In this document: piece by piece, positions 26,042 to 35,018 of the stretch
Layout of the letters: every line of letters begins with the position of its first letter
Numbering within the stretch: the first letter of the stretch is position 1
Assembly (NCBI GenBank): GCA_963729995.1
Contig: CAVSPF010000003.1
Span: 1,302,001 to 1,366,000, forward strand
Length of the DNA stretch: 64,000 nt
Direction: 5' to 3'
DNA from: VRUE01 sp963729995
GTDB lineage: Bacteria; Actinomycetota; Thermoleophilia; Solirubrobacterales; 70-9
Notes under the pieces: model-generated
Told to the model about the DNA's origin: nothing
Seen by the model: the letters and a program-made list of their open reading frames with translations, nothing else
Database searches by the model: none
Translations under genes and position numbers: made by a program

Positions 26042-27219
26042 GCCGGGACCTCGAGCACGATGGCGTCCCCCTGGCCACCGCCGCTGCAGATCGCGGCACA
26101 CCCCAGGCCACCGCCCCGCCGGCGCAGCTCATGCACGAGCGCGCCGACGATGCGGGCGCCCGAGGCGCCGATCGGGTGGCCAAGGGCGATCGCGCCGCCG
26201 TTGACGTTGACCTTGTCCTCGTCGATGCCCAGCATCCGCAGAGAGTTGAGCGCAACCGAGGCGAAGGCCTCGTTGACCTCCCAGAGGTCCACGTCCTCGG
26301 GGGCCATGCCGATCTTCTCGAGCGCCTGCCTGGCGGCCTTGGCGGGGGTCCTCACCAGGTAGGCGAAGTCGTCGGCGACGGTGCCGTAGGAGAGGACGCG
26401 GGCCAGCGGCGTGTGGCCCTCCCTCTCGGCCCACTCCTCCGAGGCGACGACGATCGCACCGGCGCCGTCGTTGACGCCCGGCGAGTTGCCGGCGGTGTGG
26501 GTGGCGTCTTCGCCGCCGATCGCCCTCAGCTTGGCCAGCGTCTCCAGGTTCGTGTCGGGGCGGATCGCCTCGTCGGCCTCGACCACGTGCTCGCCCTTGC
26601 GCGACTTGACCGTCACCCCGGCGATCTCCTCGGCCAGTCGTCCCCCGTCGGTCGCCTCGGCGGCGAGCCGGTGCGAGCGCTCCGCGAAGCGATCCATGTC
26701 GACGCGCGTGATCTCCATCTCGTTGGAGACCTCGCTCGCCTCGTCGATCATCTGCATCCCGGTGAAGGGATTGGTGAGGCCGTCGTGGGTCATCGCGTCG
26801 ATCGCGGTGACGTCGCCCATCCGGAAGCCGAAGCGAGCGCCGGGCAGCAGGTACGGCGCCTGGCTCATCGACTCCATGCCGCCCGTGACCGCGACCTCCG
26901 TGTCGCCGGCGCGGATCGACAGGTCGGCGATGCCGAGCGCGCGCATGCCCGAGGCGCAGACTTTGTTGACCGTCTCCGAGGGCACCTCCTTGGGGATGCC
27001 GCCCTTGATCTGCGCCTGCCGCGAGGGGATCTGCCCCTGCCCCGCCTGCAGGACCTGGCCGAAGACCACCTGCTGGACCTGCTCGGGCGCGACGCCGGAG
27101 CGCTCCAGGGCGGCCTCGATCACGTGGCCGCCGAGGTCGGTCGCGTCGAGCGACGAGAGCGTGCCACCCATCTTGCCGAAGGGGGTGCGGGCGGTTCCGA
27201 GGATGACTGTGCTGGGCAT
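26038..27219 (-). CDS. Acetyl-CoA acetyltransferase (thiolase)
   Basis: Condenses two acetyl-CoA or cleaves 3-ketoacyl-CoA. The 393 residues carry the nucleophilic Cys in NKVCASGM (about residue 89), NEAFASVA, the histidine in GHPIGASGARI and the second Cys in CSGGGQGDA. The ATG is divergent from pepA. With the nearby dehydrogenase and ETF genes it fits beta-oxidation or ketone/butyrate metabolism; direction cannot be told. Confidence 0.95.
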   Translation of the reverse strand: MPSTVILGTARTPFGKMGGTLSSLDATDLGGHVIEAALERSGVAPEQVQQVVFGQVLQAGQGQIPSRQAQIKGGIPKEVPSETVNKVCASGMRALGIADLSIRAGDTEVAVTGGMESMSQAPYLLPGARFGFRMGDVTAIDAMTHDGLTNPFTGMQMIDEASEVSNEMEITRVDMDRFAERSHRLAAEATDGGRLAEEIAGVTVKSRKGEHVVEADEAIRPDTNLETLAKLRAIGGEDATHTAGNSPGVNDGAGAIVVASEEWAEREGHTPLARVLSYGTVADDFAYLVRTPAKAARQALEKIGMAPEDVDLWEVNEAFASVALNSLRMLGIDEDKVNVNGGAIALGHPIGASGARIVGALVHELRRRGGGLGCAAICSGGGQGDAIVLEVPA

Positions 27220-27359
27220 GGGCTGCCTTTCTCTTGAGTGCTTATGCCGGGTCTCGGCTCGGCCTGGGACGATACCGGGAGGGCTCGCCGAGCAGCGTGC
27301 GCAAGCGCATAGACTCGCCGGCCCATGAGCATCGAGCGAGCGACGCGGGAGGGCGCAAG

Positions 27360-28805
27360 ATGAAGGTTGACGTCAGCAATGCCGCGATCCTCGAGGCCGG
27401 CGCCGATCTCCTCGTGGTCGGCCTGTACGAGGGCGAGGAGCTGCCGGCCGAGCTGGCCGCCGCACCCGGGGCCGCCGACGCCAGGGGCGCCTTCAAGAAG
27501 CTCGCCCTGCTGCACCCCGAGCGCCCCGGGCGCGTCCTCGCGGTCGGCCTCGGCAAGCGCGACGAGATGGACGCCGAGCGGGCCCGCGTGGCCTCCGCGC
27601 TGGCCGTGCGCGAGGCCGGCAGGCTGGAGGTCGCCTCGCTCGCCTGGCTCTTCCCCTGGAACGTCGCCGTCGTCCCCGATGGCGCCACCTGCGGAGCGCT
27701 GGTCACCGGCACGATCCTCGGCGCCTACCGCTTCGACCGCTTCCGCACCTCGCCGCCCGACGAGCCTCCCCCATCCCGGGTCGAGTCCTTGACGCTGCTG
27801 GCGCCGGAGGGCGTCGCGGCAGCGGCTGCGGCTGCCCGCGTCTGCGCCGAGGCGCAGAATCGCGCCCGCGACCTGCAGAGCCTGCCCTCCAACGTCGCCA
27901 CCCCCTCCTACCTCGCGGGCCGCGCCGAGGAGATCGCCGCCGGCAGCGACGCGCTCAGCGTCGAGGTCCTCGGGCGCGATGAGATCGCCGCCAAGAAGAT
28001 GGGCGGGCTGGTCGCGGTCAGCCGCGGGACCGCGGAGGAGCCGAAGCTGATCGTGCTGCGCTACGCGGGCGGCGGCTCGGGGCCGACGCTGGGGTTCGTC
28101 GGCAAGGGCGTCACCTTCGACACCGGCGGCATCTCGATCAAGCCGTCGGCGGGCATGGAGGAGATGAAGATGGACATGTCGGGCGCCGCCGCGGTGCTCG
28201 AGGCGGTGGCGGCGATCGCCGAGCTGGGCCTCGCCGTCAACCTCGTCGCGGTCGTGCCGGCAACCGAGAACATGCCCTCGGGCACGGCGATCAAGCCCGG
28301 CGACGTCATCACCCAGTACAACGGCAAGACGGTGGAGGTCAACAACACCGACGCCGAGGGCCGCCTGATCCTCGCCGACGCCCTCGCCTACGCGGCTGAG
28401 ATCGGCGCCGAGCGGATCGTCGACCTCGCAACCCTGACCGGAGCGGTGGTGGTCGCGCTGGGGTCGACCTACGCGGCGGTCATCTCGAACGACGACGGGC
28501 TCGCCGCCGCGGTCGAGGAGGCCGGGCAGACGACGGGCGAGCTGGTCTGGCGCCTGCCCCTCCACCCCGAGTACAAGGAGCTGACCAAGGGCACCGTCGC
28601 CGACCTCACCAACGCCTCTGCGAAGCGCAAGGCCGGCACCATCTACGCCGGCTCCTTCCTCGAGGAGTTCGTCGGCGAGACGCCCTGGGCCCACGTCGAC
28701 ATCGCCGGCACCGCCTGGGACGTCGGCCGCGAGTACACCGGCAAGGACGCCAGCGGCTACGGCGCCCGCCTGCTGGTCGAGCTGGCCCGCACGCTCTCCG
28801 CCTAG
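27360..28805 (+). CDS. pepA: Leucyl aminopeptidase (M17)
   Basis: Cytosolic di-metal aminopeptidase that removes N-terminal residues from peptides. The ATG at 27360 has GGGAGG upstream and gives 481 residues. The C-terminal catalytic domain has GKGVTFDTGGISIKP (metal Lys/Asp), MKMDMSGAAAVL, and the signature NNTDAEGRLILADAL with metal-binding Asp/Glu and Arg. The N-terminal domain is normal. It is transcribed away from the thiolase. Confidence 0.96.
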   Translation: MKVDVSNAAILEAGADLLVVGLYEGEELPAELAAAPGAADARGAFKKLALLHPERPGRVLAVGLGKRDEMDAERARVASALAVREAGRLEVASLAWLFPWNVAVVPDGATCGALVTGTILGAYRFDRFRTSPPDEPPPSRVESLTLLAPEGVAAAAAAARVCAEAQNRARDLQSLPSNVATPSYLAGRAEEIAAGSDALSVEVLGRDEIAAKKMGGLVAVSRGTAEEPKLIVLRYAGGGSGPTLGFVGKGVTFDTGGISIKPSAGMEEMKMDMSGAAAVLEAVAAIAELGLAVNLVAVVPATENMPSGTAIKPGDVITQYNGKTVEVNNTDAEGRLILADALAYAAEIGAERIVDLATLTGAVVVALGSTYAAVISNDDGLAAAVEEAGQTTGELVWRLPLHPEYKELTKGTVADLTNASAKRKAGTIYAGSFLEEFVGETPWAHVDIAGTAWDVGREYTGKDASGYGARLLVELARTLSA

Positions 28806-28866
28806 CCGCTGCCTCCCGACCGGGTGGCAAAGCCGCCCCGCCCCACGAGAGCGGACGTGCCACCAC

Positions 28867-28891
28867 ATTTTCCACCCCCTGGGTGGAAAAT
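28867..28891. repeat. Perfect 11-bp inverted repeat after pepA
   Basis: ATTTTCCACCC (28867-28877), loop CCT, GGGTGGAAAAT (28881-28891). It is 60 bases past the pepA stop and ~110 bases before the aldehyde dehydrogenase start. No T-run follows, so it may be a terminator of unusual form or an operator for the dehydrogenase. Confidence 0.75.
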
Positions 28892-29004
28892 CACCGCCAC
28901 CCCCCGGAGAGGGACCGGCGGTCGGGACCTGACCCACCTATTGTGTGCCTGGTTGGGCAACGAGGATGGTTCGAGTTCGAATCGGTCTACCGAGGAGGTT
29001 GAGA

Positions 29005-30441
29005 GTGGCGACCGCGGCAGAGCTTCAGGTACGTGACAAGGTCTTCATCGGCGGCGAGTGGGTCGAGCCCGAGGGCACGGAGACGATCGACGTCGTCAAC
29101 GCGACCACCGAGGAGGTCATGGGGACGATCCCGGCCTGCACGCCGGGGGACGCCGACCGCGCCGTGCGAGCCGCCCGCGATGCCTTCGATTCCTGGTCGC
29201 AGACCTCGCGCGAGAAGCGCGCCGCCTACCTGGAGGCGATCGCCGCCGGGCTTGGCGAGCGCTCCGACGAGATCGCCGCGACGATCGCCCAGGAGCTGGG
29301 GATGCCGCTGAAGCTGAGCCGGCTCATCCAGGCCGGCCTGCCGACTGGCCAGTTCGCGGCGATGCCGAAGCTGATGGAGGAGATCGCCTGGGAGGAGGAG
29401 ATCGGCAACTCGCGGGTGCTGCGCGAGCCGGTCGGGGTGCTCGGCGCGATCACGCCGTGGAACTACCCGCTGCACCAGATCGCCTGCAAGGTCGCCCCGG
29501 CCCTGGCGGCGGGCTGCACCGTCGTGCTCAAGCCGAGCGGCGTGGTCCCGCTCAACGCCTTCATCCTGGCCGAGGTGATCGAGGCCGCGGGCCTCCCGGC
29601 GGGCGTCTTCAATCTCGTCACCGGGGCCGGGACCGTCGTCGGCGAGGAGATCGCCGGTCACCCCGGCGTCGACATGGTCTCCTTCACCGGCTCGACGCGG
29701 GCCGGGCGGCGCGTCTCCGAGCTGGCCTCGGCGACCGTGAAGCCCGTCGCGATGGAGCTGGGGGGCAAGTCCCCCAACGTGATCCTCGACGACGCCGACC
29801 TCGAGCGGGCCGTTCCCGACGCCGTCGCCAAGTGCTTCCTCAACTCCGGCCAGACCTGCAGCGCGCTGACCCGGATGCTGGTTCCACGCGAGATGCTTGC
29901 CGAAGCGGAGCGGCTCGCGGTGAAGGTGGCCGAGGCTTTCACGCCCGGTGACCCGTTCGAGGAGTCGACCCGGCTCGGCCCGCTCGTCTCCGACGGGCAG
30001 CGGGAGCGGGTTCGCGGCTACATCGAGAAGGGCGAGGCCGAGGGCGCGAAGCTGCTGACCGGCGGCGCGGCGCCCCCCGAGGGGCTCGACCGCGGCTACT
30101 TCGTCCGCCCCACCGTCTTCTCCGAGGTGACACCGGAGATGACCATCGCCCAGGAGGAGATCTTCGGCCCGGTGCTGGCGATCCAGCCCTATACGGACGA
30201 GGACGACGCCGTGCGGATCGCCAACCACACCGTCTACGGCCTGGCCGGCGGCGTCTGGTCGGCCGACGTCGAGCGTGCGATCGCCGTCGCCCGGCGCATC
30301 CGCACCGGCCAGATCGAGATCAACGGCGGCGCCTTCAACCCGATCGCCCCGTTCGGCGGCTTCAAGCAGTCGGGGCACGGGCGGGAGAACGGGCGTTACG
30401 CGATCGAGGAGATGCTGCAAGTGAAGTCGCTGCAGTTGTAG
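29005..30441 (+). CDS. NAD(P)-dependent aldehyde dehydrogenase
   Basis: Oxidises an aldehyde to the acid. The GTG at 29005 has GAGGAGG upstream and gives 478 residues; an earlier in-frame start at 28945 has no ribosome binding site. Motifs: TPWNYPLHQ, VLKPSGVVPLNA, SFTGSTRAGRRV, the general-base Glu in MELGGKSPN, and the catalytic Cys in NSGQTCSALTRM, plus EEIFGPVLAI. The substrate is unclear. Followed by acyl-CoA dehydrogenase after a large inverted repeat. Confidence 0.93.
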   Translation: MATAAELQVRDKVFIGGEWVEPEGTETIDVVNATTEEVMGTIPACTPGDADRAVRAARDAFDSWSQTSREKRAAYLEAIAAGLGERSDEIAATIAQELGMPLKLSRLIQAGLPTGQFAAMPKLMEEIAWEEEIGNSRVLREPVGVLGAITPWNYPLHQIACKVAPALAAGCTVVLKPSGVVPLNAFILAEVIEAAGLPAGVFNLVTGAGTVVGEEIAGHPGVDMVSFTGSTRAGRRVSELASATVKPVAMELGGKSPNVILDDADLERAVPDAVAKCFLNSGQTCSALTRMLVPREMLAEAERLAVKVAEAFTPGDPFEESTRLGPLVSDGQRERVRGYIEKGEAEGAKLLTGGAAPPEGLDRGYFVRPTVFSEVTPEMTIAQEEIFGPVLAIQPYTDEDDAVRIANHTVYGLAGGVWSADVERAIAVARRIRTGQIEINGGAFNPIAPFGGFKQSGHGRENGRYAIEEMLQVKSLQL

Positions 30442-30452
30442 CTTCGGTGTTG

Positions 30453-30575
30453 GGGAGGGTCGGGGTGCCCCTCCCGCTTGCTGGGTTTTTCGCCTCTAAC
30501 GCCGCAGCCATCCGAGGACGTGGTCGGGGCGAAAAAGAGGACGCCGCTGCGCCGGAGGGGCACCCCGACCCTCCC
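30453..30575. repeat. Nested inverted repeat, element B
   Basis: Outer arms 30453-30474 and 30554-30575 pair perfectly over 22 bp; inner arms TTTTTCGCC (30486-30494) and GGCGAAAAA (30528-30536) pair perfectly, around a 33-base core. Total 123 bp, starting 12 bases after the aldehyde dehydrogenase stop and ending 18 bases before the acyl-CoA dehydrogenase ATG. Same layout as element A: strong outer arm, unpaired side segments, inner TTTTTCG/CGAAAAA arm. Confidence 0.9.
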
Positions 30576-30593
30576 AGCCAGCGGAATAGGCTG

Positions 30594-31748
30594 ATGGGCA
30601 TGGACTTCGACTTGACCGACGAGCAGAGGTTGTTGCGGGACACGGTGCGGGATTTTGCGCGGGGGGAGATCGCGCCAGTGGCGGGCGAGCTGGACCGGGA
30701 GAAGCGGTTCCCGTACGAGATCGTCGCCAAGATGGGCAAGCTGGGGCTGATGGGCATTCCCTTCCCGCAGGAGTACGGGGGCGGCGGGGCCGACGCCCTC
30801 TCCTACGTGCTCGCGGTGGAAGAGGTGGCCCGGATCGACTCCTCGGTCTGCATCACGATGGCGGCTCACACGTCGCTGGGGACGATGCCGATCTACCTCT
30901 GGGGCAGTGACGAGCAGAAGGCCGAGTGGCTGCCGCAGCTCTGCAGCGGCCAGCGGCTCGCCGCCTTCGGGCTGACCGAGCCAGAGGCCGGCTCGGACGC
31001 CGGCAACACCCGCACCACCGCGAAGCTGGAGGACGGCGAGTGGGTGATCGACGGCGCCAAGCAGTTCATCACCAACTCCGGCACCGAGATCTCCGGCTGC
31101 GTCTCGATCACAGCCGTGACCGGCGAGACCGATGGGGGCCGCAGGGAGATCTCCAACCTGATCGTCCCCAACGGCGCGCCCGGCTACGAGGCCGGTGAGC
31201 CCTACCGCAAGATGGGCTGGAACGCCTCCGACACCCGCCCCCTCTCCTTCGAGGGCTGCCGGGTCCCCGAGAGCAGCCTGCTCGGGCGCCGCGGCGACGG
31301 CTTCAAGAACTTCCTCCACATCCTCGACGGCGGCCGCATCGGCGTCGCCGCGATGGGCGTCGGCCTCGCCCAGGGCGCCCTCGACGAGGCGATCTCCTAC
31401 GCCAAGGAGCGTCGTGCATTCGGCCAGCCGATCTCCAAGTTCCAGGCGATCCAGGCGAAGATCGCCGACCTCTCGGCCCAGATCGAGGCCGCCCGCCTGC
31501 TCACCTGGCGCGCCGCGCTCGAGAAGGACGCCGGCCGCTCCTTCACCCTGACCGCGGCGCAGGCGAAGCTGATCACCGGCCGCCTCGCCGTCAGGGCCAC
31601 CGAGGAGGCGGTGCAGATCCACGGCGGCTACGGCTATATCGAGGAGTACCCGGTCTGCCGCTTCTACCGCGACGCCAAGATCCTCACGATCGGCGAGGGC
31701 ACCGACGAGGTCCAGCAGATGGTGATCGCCCGCCAGCTCGGCTGCTGA
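30594..31748 (+). CDS. Acyl-CoA dehydrogenase
   Basis: FAD enzyme that makes trans-2-enoyl-CoA and passes electrons to ETF. From the ATG at 30594 (MGMDFDLTDEQ; 30600 is an equal alternative) it is 384 residues. Landmarks: AFGLTEPEAGSDAGNTRTTA, the FAD segment QFITNSG, QAIQAKIADL, and the C-terminal HGGYGYIEEYPVCRFYRDAKI with IGEGTDEVQ (catalytic-base region). A short/branched-chain substrate fits the neighbouring ketone, ETF and propionate genes. Confidence 0.95.
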   Translation: MGMDFDLTDEQRLLRDTVRDFARGEIAPVAGELDREKRFPYEIVAKMGKLGLMGIPFPQEYGGGGADALSYVLAVEEVARIDSSVCITMAAHTSLGTMPIYLWGSDEQKAEWLPQLCSGQRLAAFGLTEPEAGSDAGNTRTTAKLEDGEWVIDGAKQFITNSGTEISGCVSITAVTGETDGGRREISNLIVPNGAPGYEAGEPYRKMGWNASDTRPLSFEGCRVPESSLLGRRGDGFKNFLHILDGGRIGVAAMGVGLAQGALDEAISYAKERRAFGQPISKFQAIQAKIADLSAQIEAARLLTWRAALEKDAGRSFTLTAAQAKLITGRLAVRATEEAVQIHGGYGYIEEYPVCRFYRDAKILTIGEGTDEVQQMVIARQLGC

Positions 31749-31774
31749 CCACTCTCGGCACGCTCTCCCTCTCG

Positions 31775-33529
31775 CTAACCGAAGGTGAAGGCGTAGCCCA
31801 TCACCCCCGGTTCGGGAATCAGGCGCAGGACGCGATGCTCGACCCGGGGCAGGTTGACGAGCGAGTAGAGCCGCTGCGAGGAGACATCGACGACGCCGTC
31901 CTTGACGTCCGCCCCGGCGACGCGGTTGGGGATCGGGCGACCGTCGAGCAGCACCCGCACGCGGCGATCTTCGCCGGGCGAGCCAAGCACCAGGTAGACC
32001 CGTCGCGCCCCGAAGGCGAGCTCGAGCGCACCGCCCGCCGCCGTTGCCGACTCCGGCGCGATCTTCCAGCGGCCGCTGTAGGCAAGCTGATTGGCGGGCG
32101 GCTCGACCGGCCGGCCGAAGTCGTGCGCCCCGGAGGAGATCGAGCCGTTGACGAAGCGCTCGGCGCGCAACGAGCCGAGGTAGCTCTCGGGCGTCGTCAC
32201 CCCGGCCGAGGCGACGATGCCGTGGGCGCCGGAATCGCCGCCGGAAACCGGGTGCCCGGCTTCGGCGAGCAGCTCTCGGATCACCCTCTCCTTCTCGCCG
32301 TAGGAGCCCTCGCCGAAGTGCACGAAGCGCACCCGCCCCCTGGCGTCGATGAAGTACTCGGCGGGCCAGTATTGGGTGCCGTAGGCGGAGAAGGTCGCGA
32401 GGTCGTTGTCCTGGACGACGGGATAGTGGATGCCGTTGCGGGCGACCGCTTCTTCCACGTTGCCGGCGTCTTTCTCGAACGGGAACTCCGGCGAGTGGAC
32501 ACCGACGATCGTCAGGCCGTCCCTGCGGTAGCGCCTGTCCCACGCCGTCAGGTAGGGCAGGGTTCGCAGGCAGTTGATGCAGCTGTAGGTCCAGAAGTCG
32601 ACCAGCACGACCCGGCCGCGCAGCGAGCTCAGCTTCAGCGGCCGGTCGCCGGGAGTGTTGAACCACCGCTGGGTGTCGACGAATTCGGGGGCCTTCCCGA
32701 GCACCGGCAGCCGCGACGGCTTGGAGCCGCCGCTCGGGGCATGTGCGGAAGCCGCCGCGACGGCTTCCGCGAGGCGGCCATGCGAGCCACCGCGGACGCC
32801 GGCAAGCGCTTCGCGGGCTGCCGCGCTGTCCTCCAGCGATCGCGAGGGGTCGACCAGGAAGCCGGGCAGGTCGCTGGCGATCGCGTTCTGGAACCTCACG
32901 TCGTAGTTGCCGAGCATCGCCAGCCCAACCGCCACCATCAGCGCGCCCATCGCCACCTGGACGCCGATCCCTCGCCGCGCGAGCGGCGCGATCACGCGGC
33001 GGCCGCCCAGCATCAGGAAGTAGAGGACGGCGGCCGAGCCGGCGCCGTAGCTGAGCGCGACGGCAAGCCTTCCCGCCGTGAACGACTGCGATGCCGAGAC
33101 CGTGATCACCCCGGCGAGGATCGGGCCGGCGCAGGGCGCGTAGACGAGCCCGAGGCTGGCGCCGACCGCCGTCCCCGACCAGAAGCCGTCGCCGCCGCCC
33201 TTCACCCCGACGCGTCCCGCGAAGCGGCTCATCGCCGCCTCGATCCGCGCCGCGAGCGGCGGGACCATCAGCGAGACCCCGAAGGCGATCAGGACCGCGA
33301 TCGCCAGCTTGCGCAGCAGGTCGTTGGGCAGCCCGAGGGCGGCGATTACGTAGACCAGCGCAACGGTCGCGAACGTAAAGGAGACGGCGAGCCCGGCGAC
33401 GATGCCGAGTGGCCGGCGGCGGCCACCGGTCGCGCCGGCCGAGAGCGCGATCGGCAACACGGGCAGCACGCACGGCGAGAGCGCTGTCGCGGCGCCGGCC
33501 ACCAGTCCGAACAGCATCAGCAGCGCCAT
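31775..33529 (-). CDS. dipZ: DipZ-like CcdA/thioredoxin fusion protein
   Basis: Membrane electron carrier that brings reducing power from the cytoplasm to extracytoplasmic thiols. Residues 1-~220 are a CcdA/DsbD-like domain with six to seven helices and the redox cysteines in LSPCVLPVLPIA and VYAPCAGPILAG. Residues ~275-410 are a TlpA-like thioredoxin domain with active site CINC. The ~150-residue C-terminal beta-rich domain matches the layout of mycobacterial DipZ (Rv2874), which has a carbohydrate-binding-like fold there. At 584 residues it is slightly shorter than Rv2874. Confidence 0.9.
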   Translation of the reverse strand: MALLMLFGLVAGAATALSPCVLPVLPIALSAGATGGRRRPLGIVAGLAVSFTFATVALVYVIAALGLPNDLLRKLAIAVLIAFGVSLMVPPLAARIEAAMSRFAGRVGVKGGGDGFWSGTAVGASLGLVYAPCAGPILAGVITVSASQSFTAGRLAVALSYGAGSAAVLYFLMLGGRRVIAPLARRGIGVQVAMGALMVAVGLAMLGNYDVRFQNAIASDLPGFLVDPSRSLEDSAAAREALAGVRGGSHGRLAEAVAAASAHAPSGGSKPSRLPVLGKAPEFVDTQRWFNTPGDRPLKLSSLRGRVVLVDFWTYSCINCLRTLPYLTAWDRRYRRDGLTIVGVHSPEFPFEKDAGNVEEAVARNGIHYPVVQDNDLATFSAYGTQYWPAEYFIDARGRVRFVHFGEGSYGEKERVIRELLAEAGHPVSGGDSGAHGIVASAGVTTPESYLGSLRAERFVNGSISSGAHDFGRPVEPPANQLAYSGRWKIAPESATAAGGALELAFGARRVYLVLGSPGEDRRVRVLLDGRPIPNRVAGADVKDGVVDVSSQRLYSLVNLPRVEHRVLRLIPEPGVMGYAFTFG

Positions 33530-33579
33530 GCCGTCAACTTTGACAGCTCGGAATTACGCGGAGACGACTTTGGGCGGCC

Positions 33580-34005
33580 TCAGCCGGCGGCCGGCTGGGA
33601 GGTGACCGAGCCCGCGGGGCGCTCGGCTACCTCGGCGGCGCGGCCAACCTTCTCGGTGATGCCGTAGTGCGCGCAGATCGTCAGCTCGTGCTCCCGCAGC
33701 AGCGGCCGCGTCGGGTCGACGGCGGGCGCCGAGCGCAGCGCGTCGCGCGCGTGGGCCGTCCAGACGCGACCGGCCGCACCGGCGCAATCGCGCAGTGGGA
33801 TCGCGACCTTCTTCGTGCGGCGGCGGCGGCCGAGCTTTGCGATCAGCCAGGTGGGCTCGCCGCTGCCTGCGTCGACGAAGACGCCGTGGACGCGGCCGAC
33901 GCGGTTGCCGCCGGCCTCGTCCACCTCGAACCCCGGCCAGCCCAACGCCTCCGTGAGGCTGGGGGGCGCCGGCACGGGCGTGGGCGGCGTGGGCGAGTCA
34001 GTCAC
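33580..34005 (-). CDS. PRC-barrel domain protein
   Basis: A 141-residue protein with a Pro/Thr-rich start and a PRC-barrel-like segment: LGWPGFEVDEAGGNRVGRVHGVFVD followed by EPTWLIAKLG and a basic KKVAIPL strand. PRC barrels mediate protein or RNA contacts. Its start overlaps the end of meaB by 8 bases. Function is not known. Confidence 0.7.
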   Translation of the reverse strand: MTDSPTPPTPVPAPPSLTEALGWPGFEVDEAGGNRVGRVHGVFVDAGSGEPTWLIAKLGRRRRTKKVAIPLRDCAGAAGRVWTAHARDALRSAPAVDPTRPLLREHELTICAHYGITEKVGRAAEVAERPAGSVTSQPAAG

Positions 34006-34960
34006 CGGCTTGCCTCTCCATCAGCTCGGAGGCGGCGCTGGCCGGGTCCAGCTCGCGCTTAACCACCCGCTCCAGCAGGACGGCGGTCTCGGGATCGCTG
34101 GCGGCGACGGCCTCCAGCCGCCGGCGCATCCGGGATGCCGCGATCCCCAGCACCTCGTTGCGCAGGTTGCGGGCACGCCGCTCCTCGAGCGTGCCGGCCG
34201 CCTCGATGTGGGCGCGGTGCTCGTCGATCTTCGCCGCCAGCTCCTCGACGCCCTCTCCGCGTGCGGCCTCGGTGCGCAGGACCGGCACCTGCCAGCCGCC
34301 GGGCTCCCGCGACAGCGCCAGCACGCTGCGCACCTCGCGCACCATCGTGTCGGCCATCGGGTGGTCGGCCTTGTTGACGACGACGATGTCGGGGATCTCC
34401 ATCACCCCCGCCTTCAGCGCCTGGATCGAGTCGCCCGAACCGGGCATCAGCGCCAGCACGATCGTGTCGGCGTGGTCGACGATGTCGATCTCCGCCTGGC
34501 CGACACCCACCGTCTCGATCAGCACGTCGTCCTTGCCGGCCGCGTCCATGACCAGCGCCACCTGCAGCGCCGCCTCCGAGAGGCCCCCGAGCGCCCCCCG
34601 CGTGGCCATCGAGCGGATGAACACGCCGGGGTCGAGAAAGTGCTCCGAGAGCCGGATCCTGTCGCCCAGCAGCGCGCCGCTGGTGAAGGGGCTGGAGGGA
34701 TCGACCGAGAGCACGGCGACCTCGCGCTCGGCCTTGCGCAATTCGGTTGTCAGAGCCCCGATCAGCGTGCTCTTGCCGACGCCGGGAGGCCCGGTGAAAC
34801 CGACGATCCGCGCCCTGCCGGTGCGGGGGTAGACCTCCCGCACGAGATCCCAGCCAACCGGGTCGTCGGACTCGATCAGGGTGATCGCCCGTGCCAGCGC
34901 CCGCTTGTCTCCGGCGACCAGGCGCTCGGCGAGCGAGGCTTGCTTGGCGATGTCAGCCAT
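33998..34960 (-). CDS. meaB: MeaB/ArgK GTPase, methylmalonyl-CoA mutase chaperone
   Basis: G3E-family P-loop GTPase that guards loading and protects the adenosylcobalamin cofactor of methylmalonyl-CoA mutase. The 320 residues show Walker A GPPGVGKSTL, the switch region VDPSSPFTSGALLGDRIRL, ETVGVGQAE, and the base-recognition motif NKAD. It is about 9 kb from the mutase genes, on the same strand, and supports their assignment. Confidence 0.95.
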   Translation of the reverse strand: MADIAKQASLAERLVAGDKRALARAITLIESDDPVGWDLVREVYPRTGRARIVGFTGPPGVGKSTLIGALTTELRKAEREVAVLSVDPSSPFTSGALLGDRIRLSEHFLDPGVFIRSMATRGALGGLSEAALQVALVMDAAGKDDVLIETVGVGQAEIDIVDHADTIVLALMPGSGDSIQALKAGVMEIPDIVVVNKADHPMADTMVREVRSVLALSREPGGWQVPVLRTEAARGEGVEELAAKIDEHRAHIEAAGTLEERRARNLRNEVLGIAASRMRRRLEAVAASDPETAVLLERVVKRELDPASAASELMERQAGD

Positions 34961-35018
34961 GGCCGCCTGAGTCTAGTGCCGCGTCGGTGACCGGCTCGGC
35001 ACTAGAGTCTCGCCCGCC

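Noticed and set aside
28940..29000. tRNA-like GGTTCGAGTTCGAATC before the aldehyde dehydrogenase
   Set aside because: It resembles a T-arm, but no acceptor, D or anticodon stems can be drawn on either strand, and the flanks do not fit a tRNA length.
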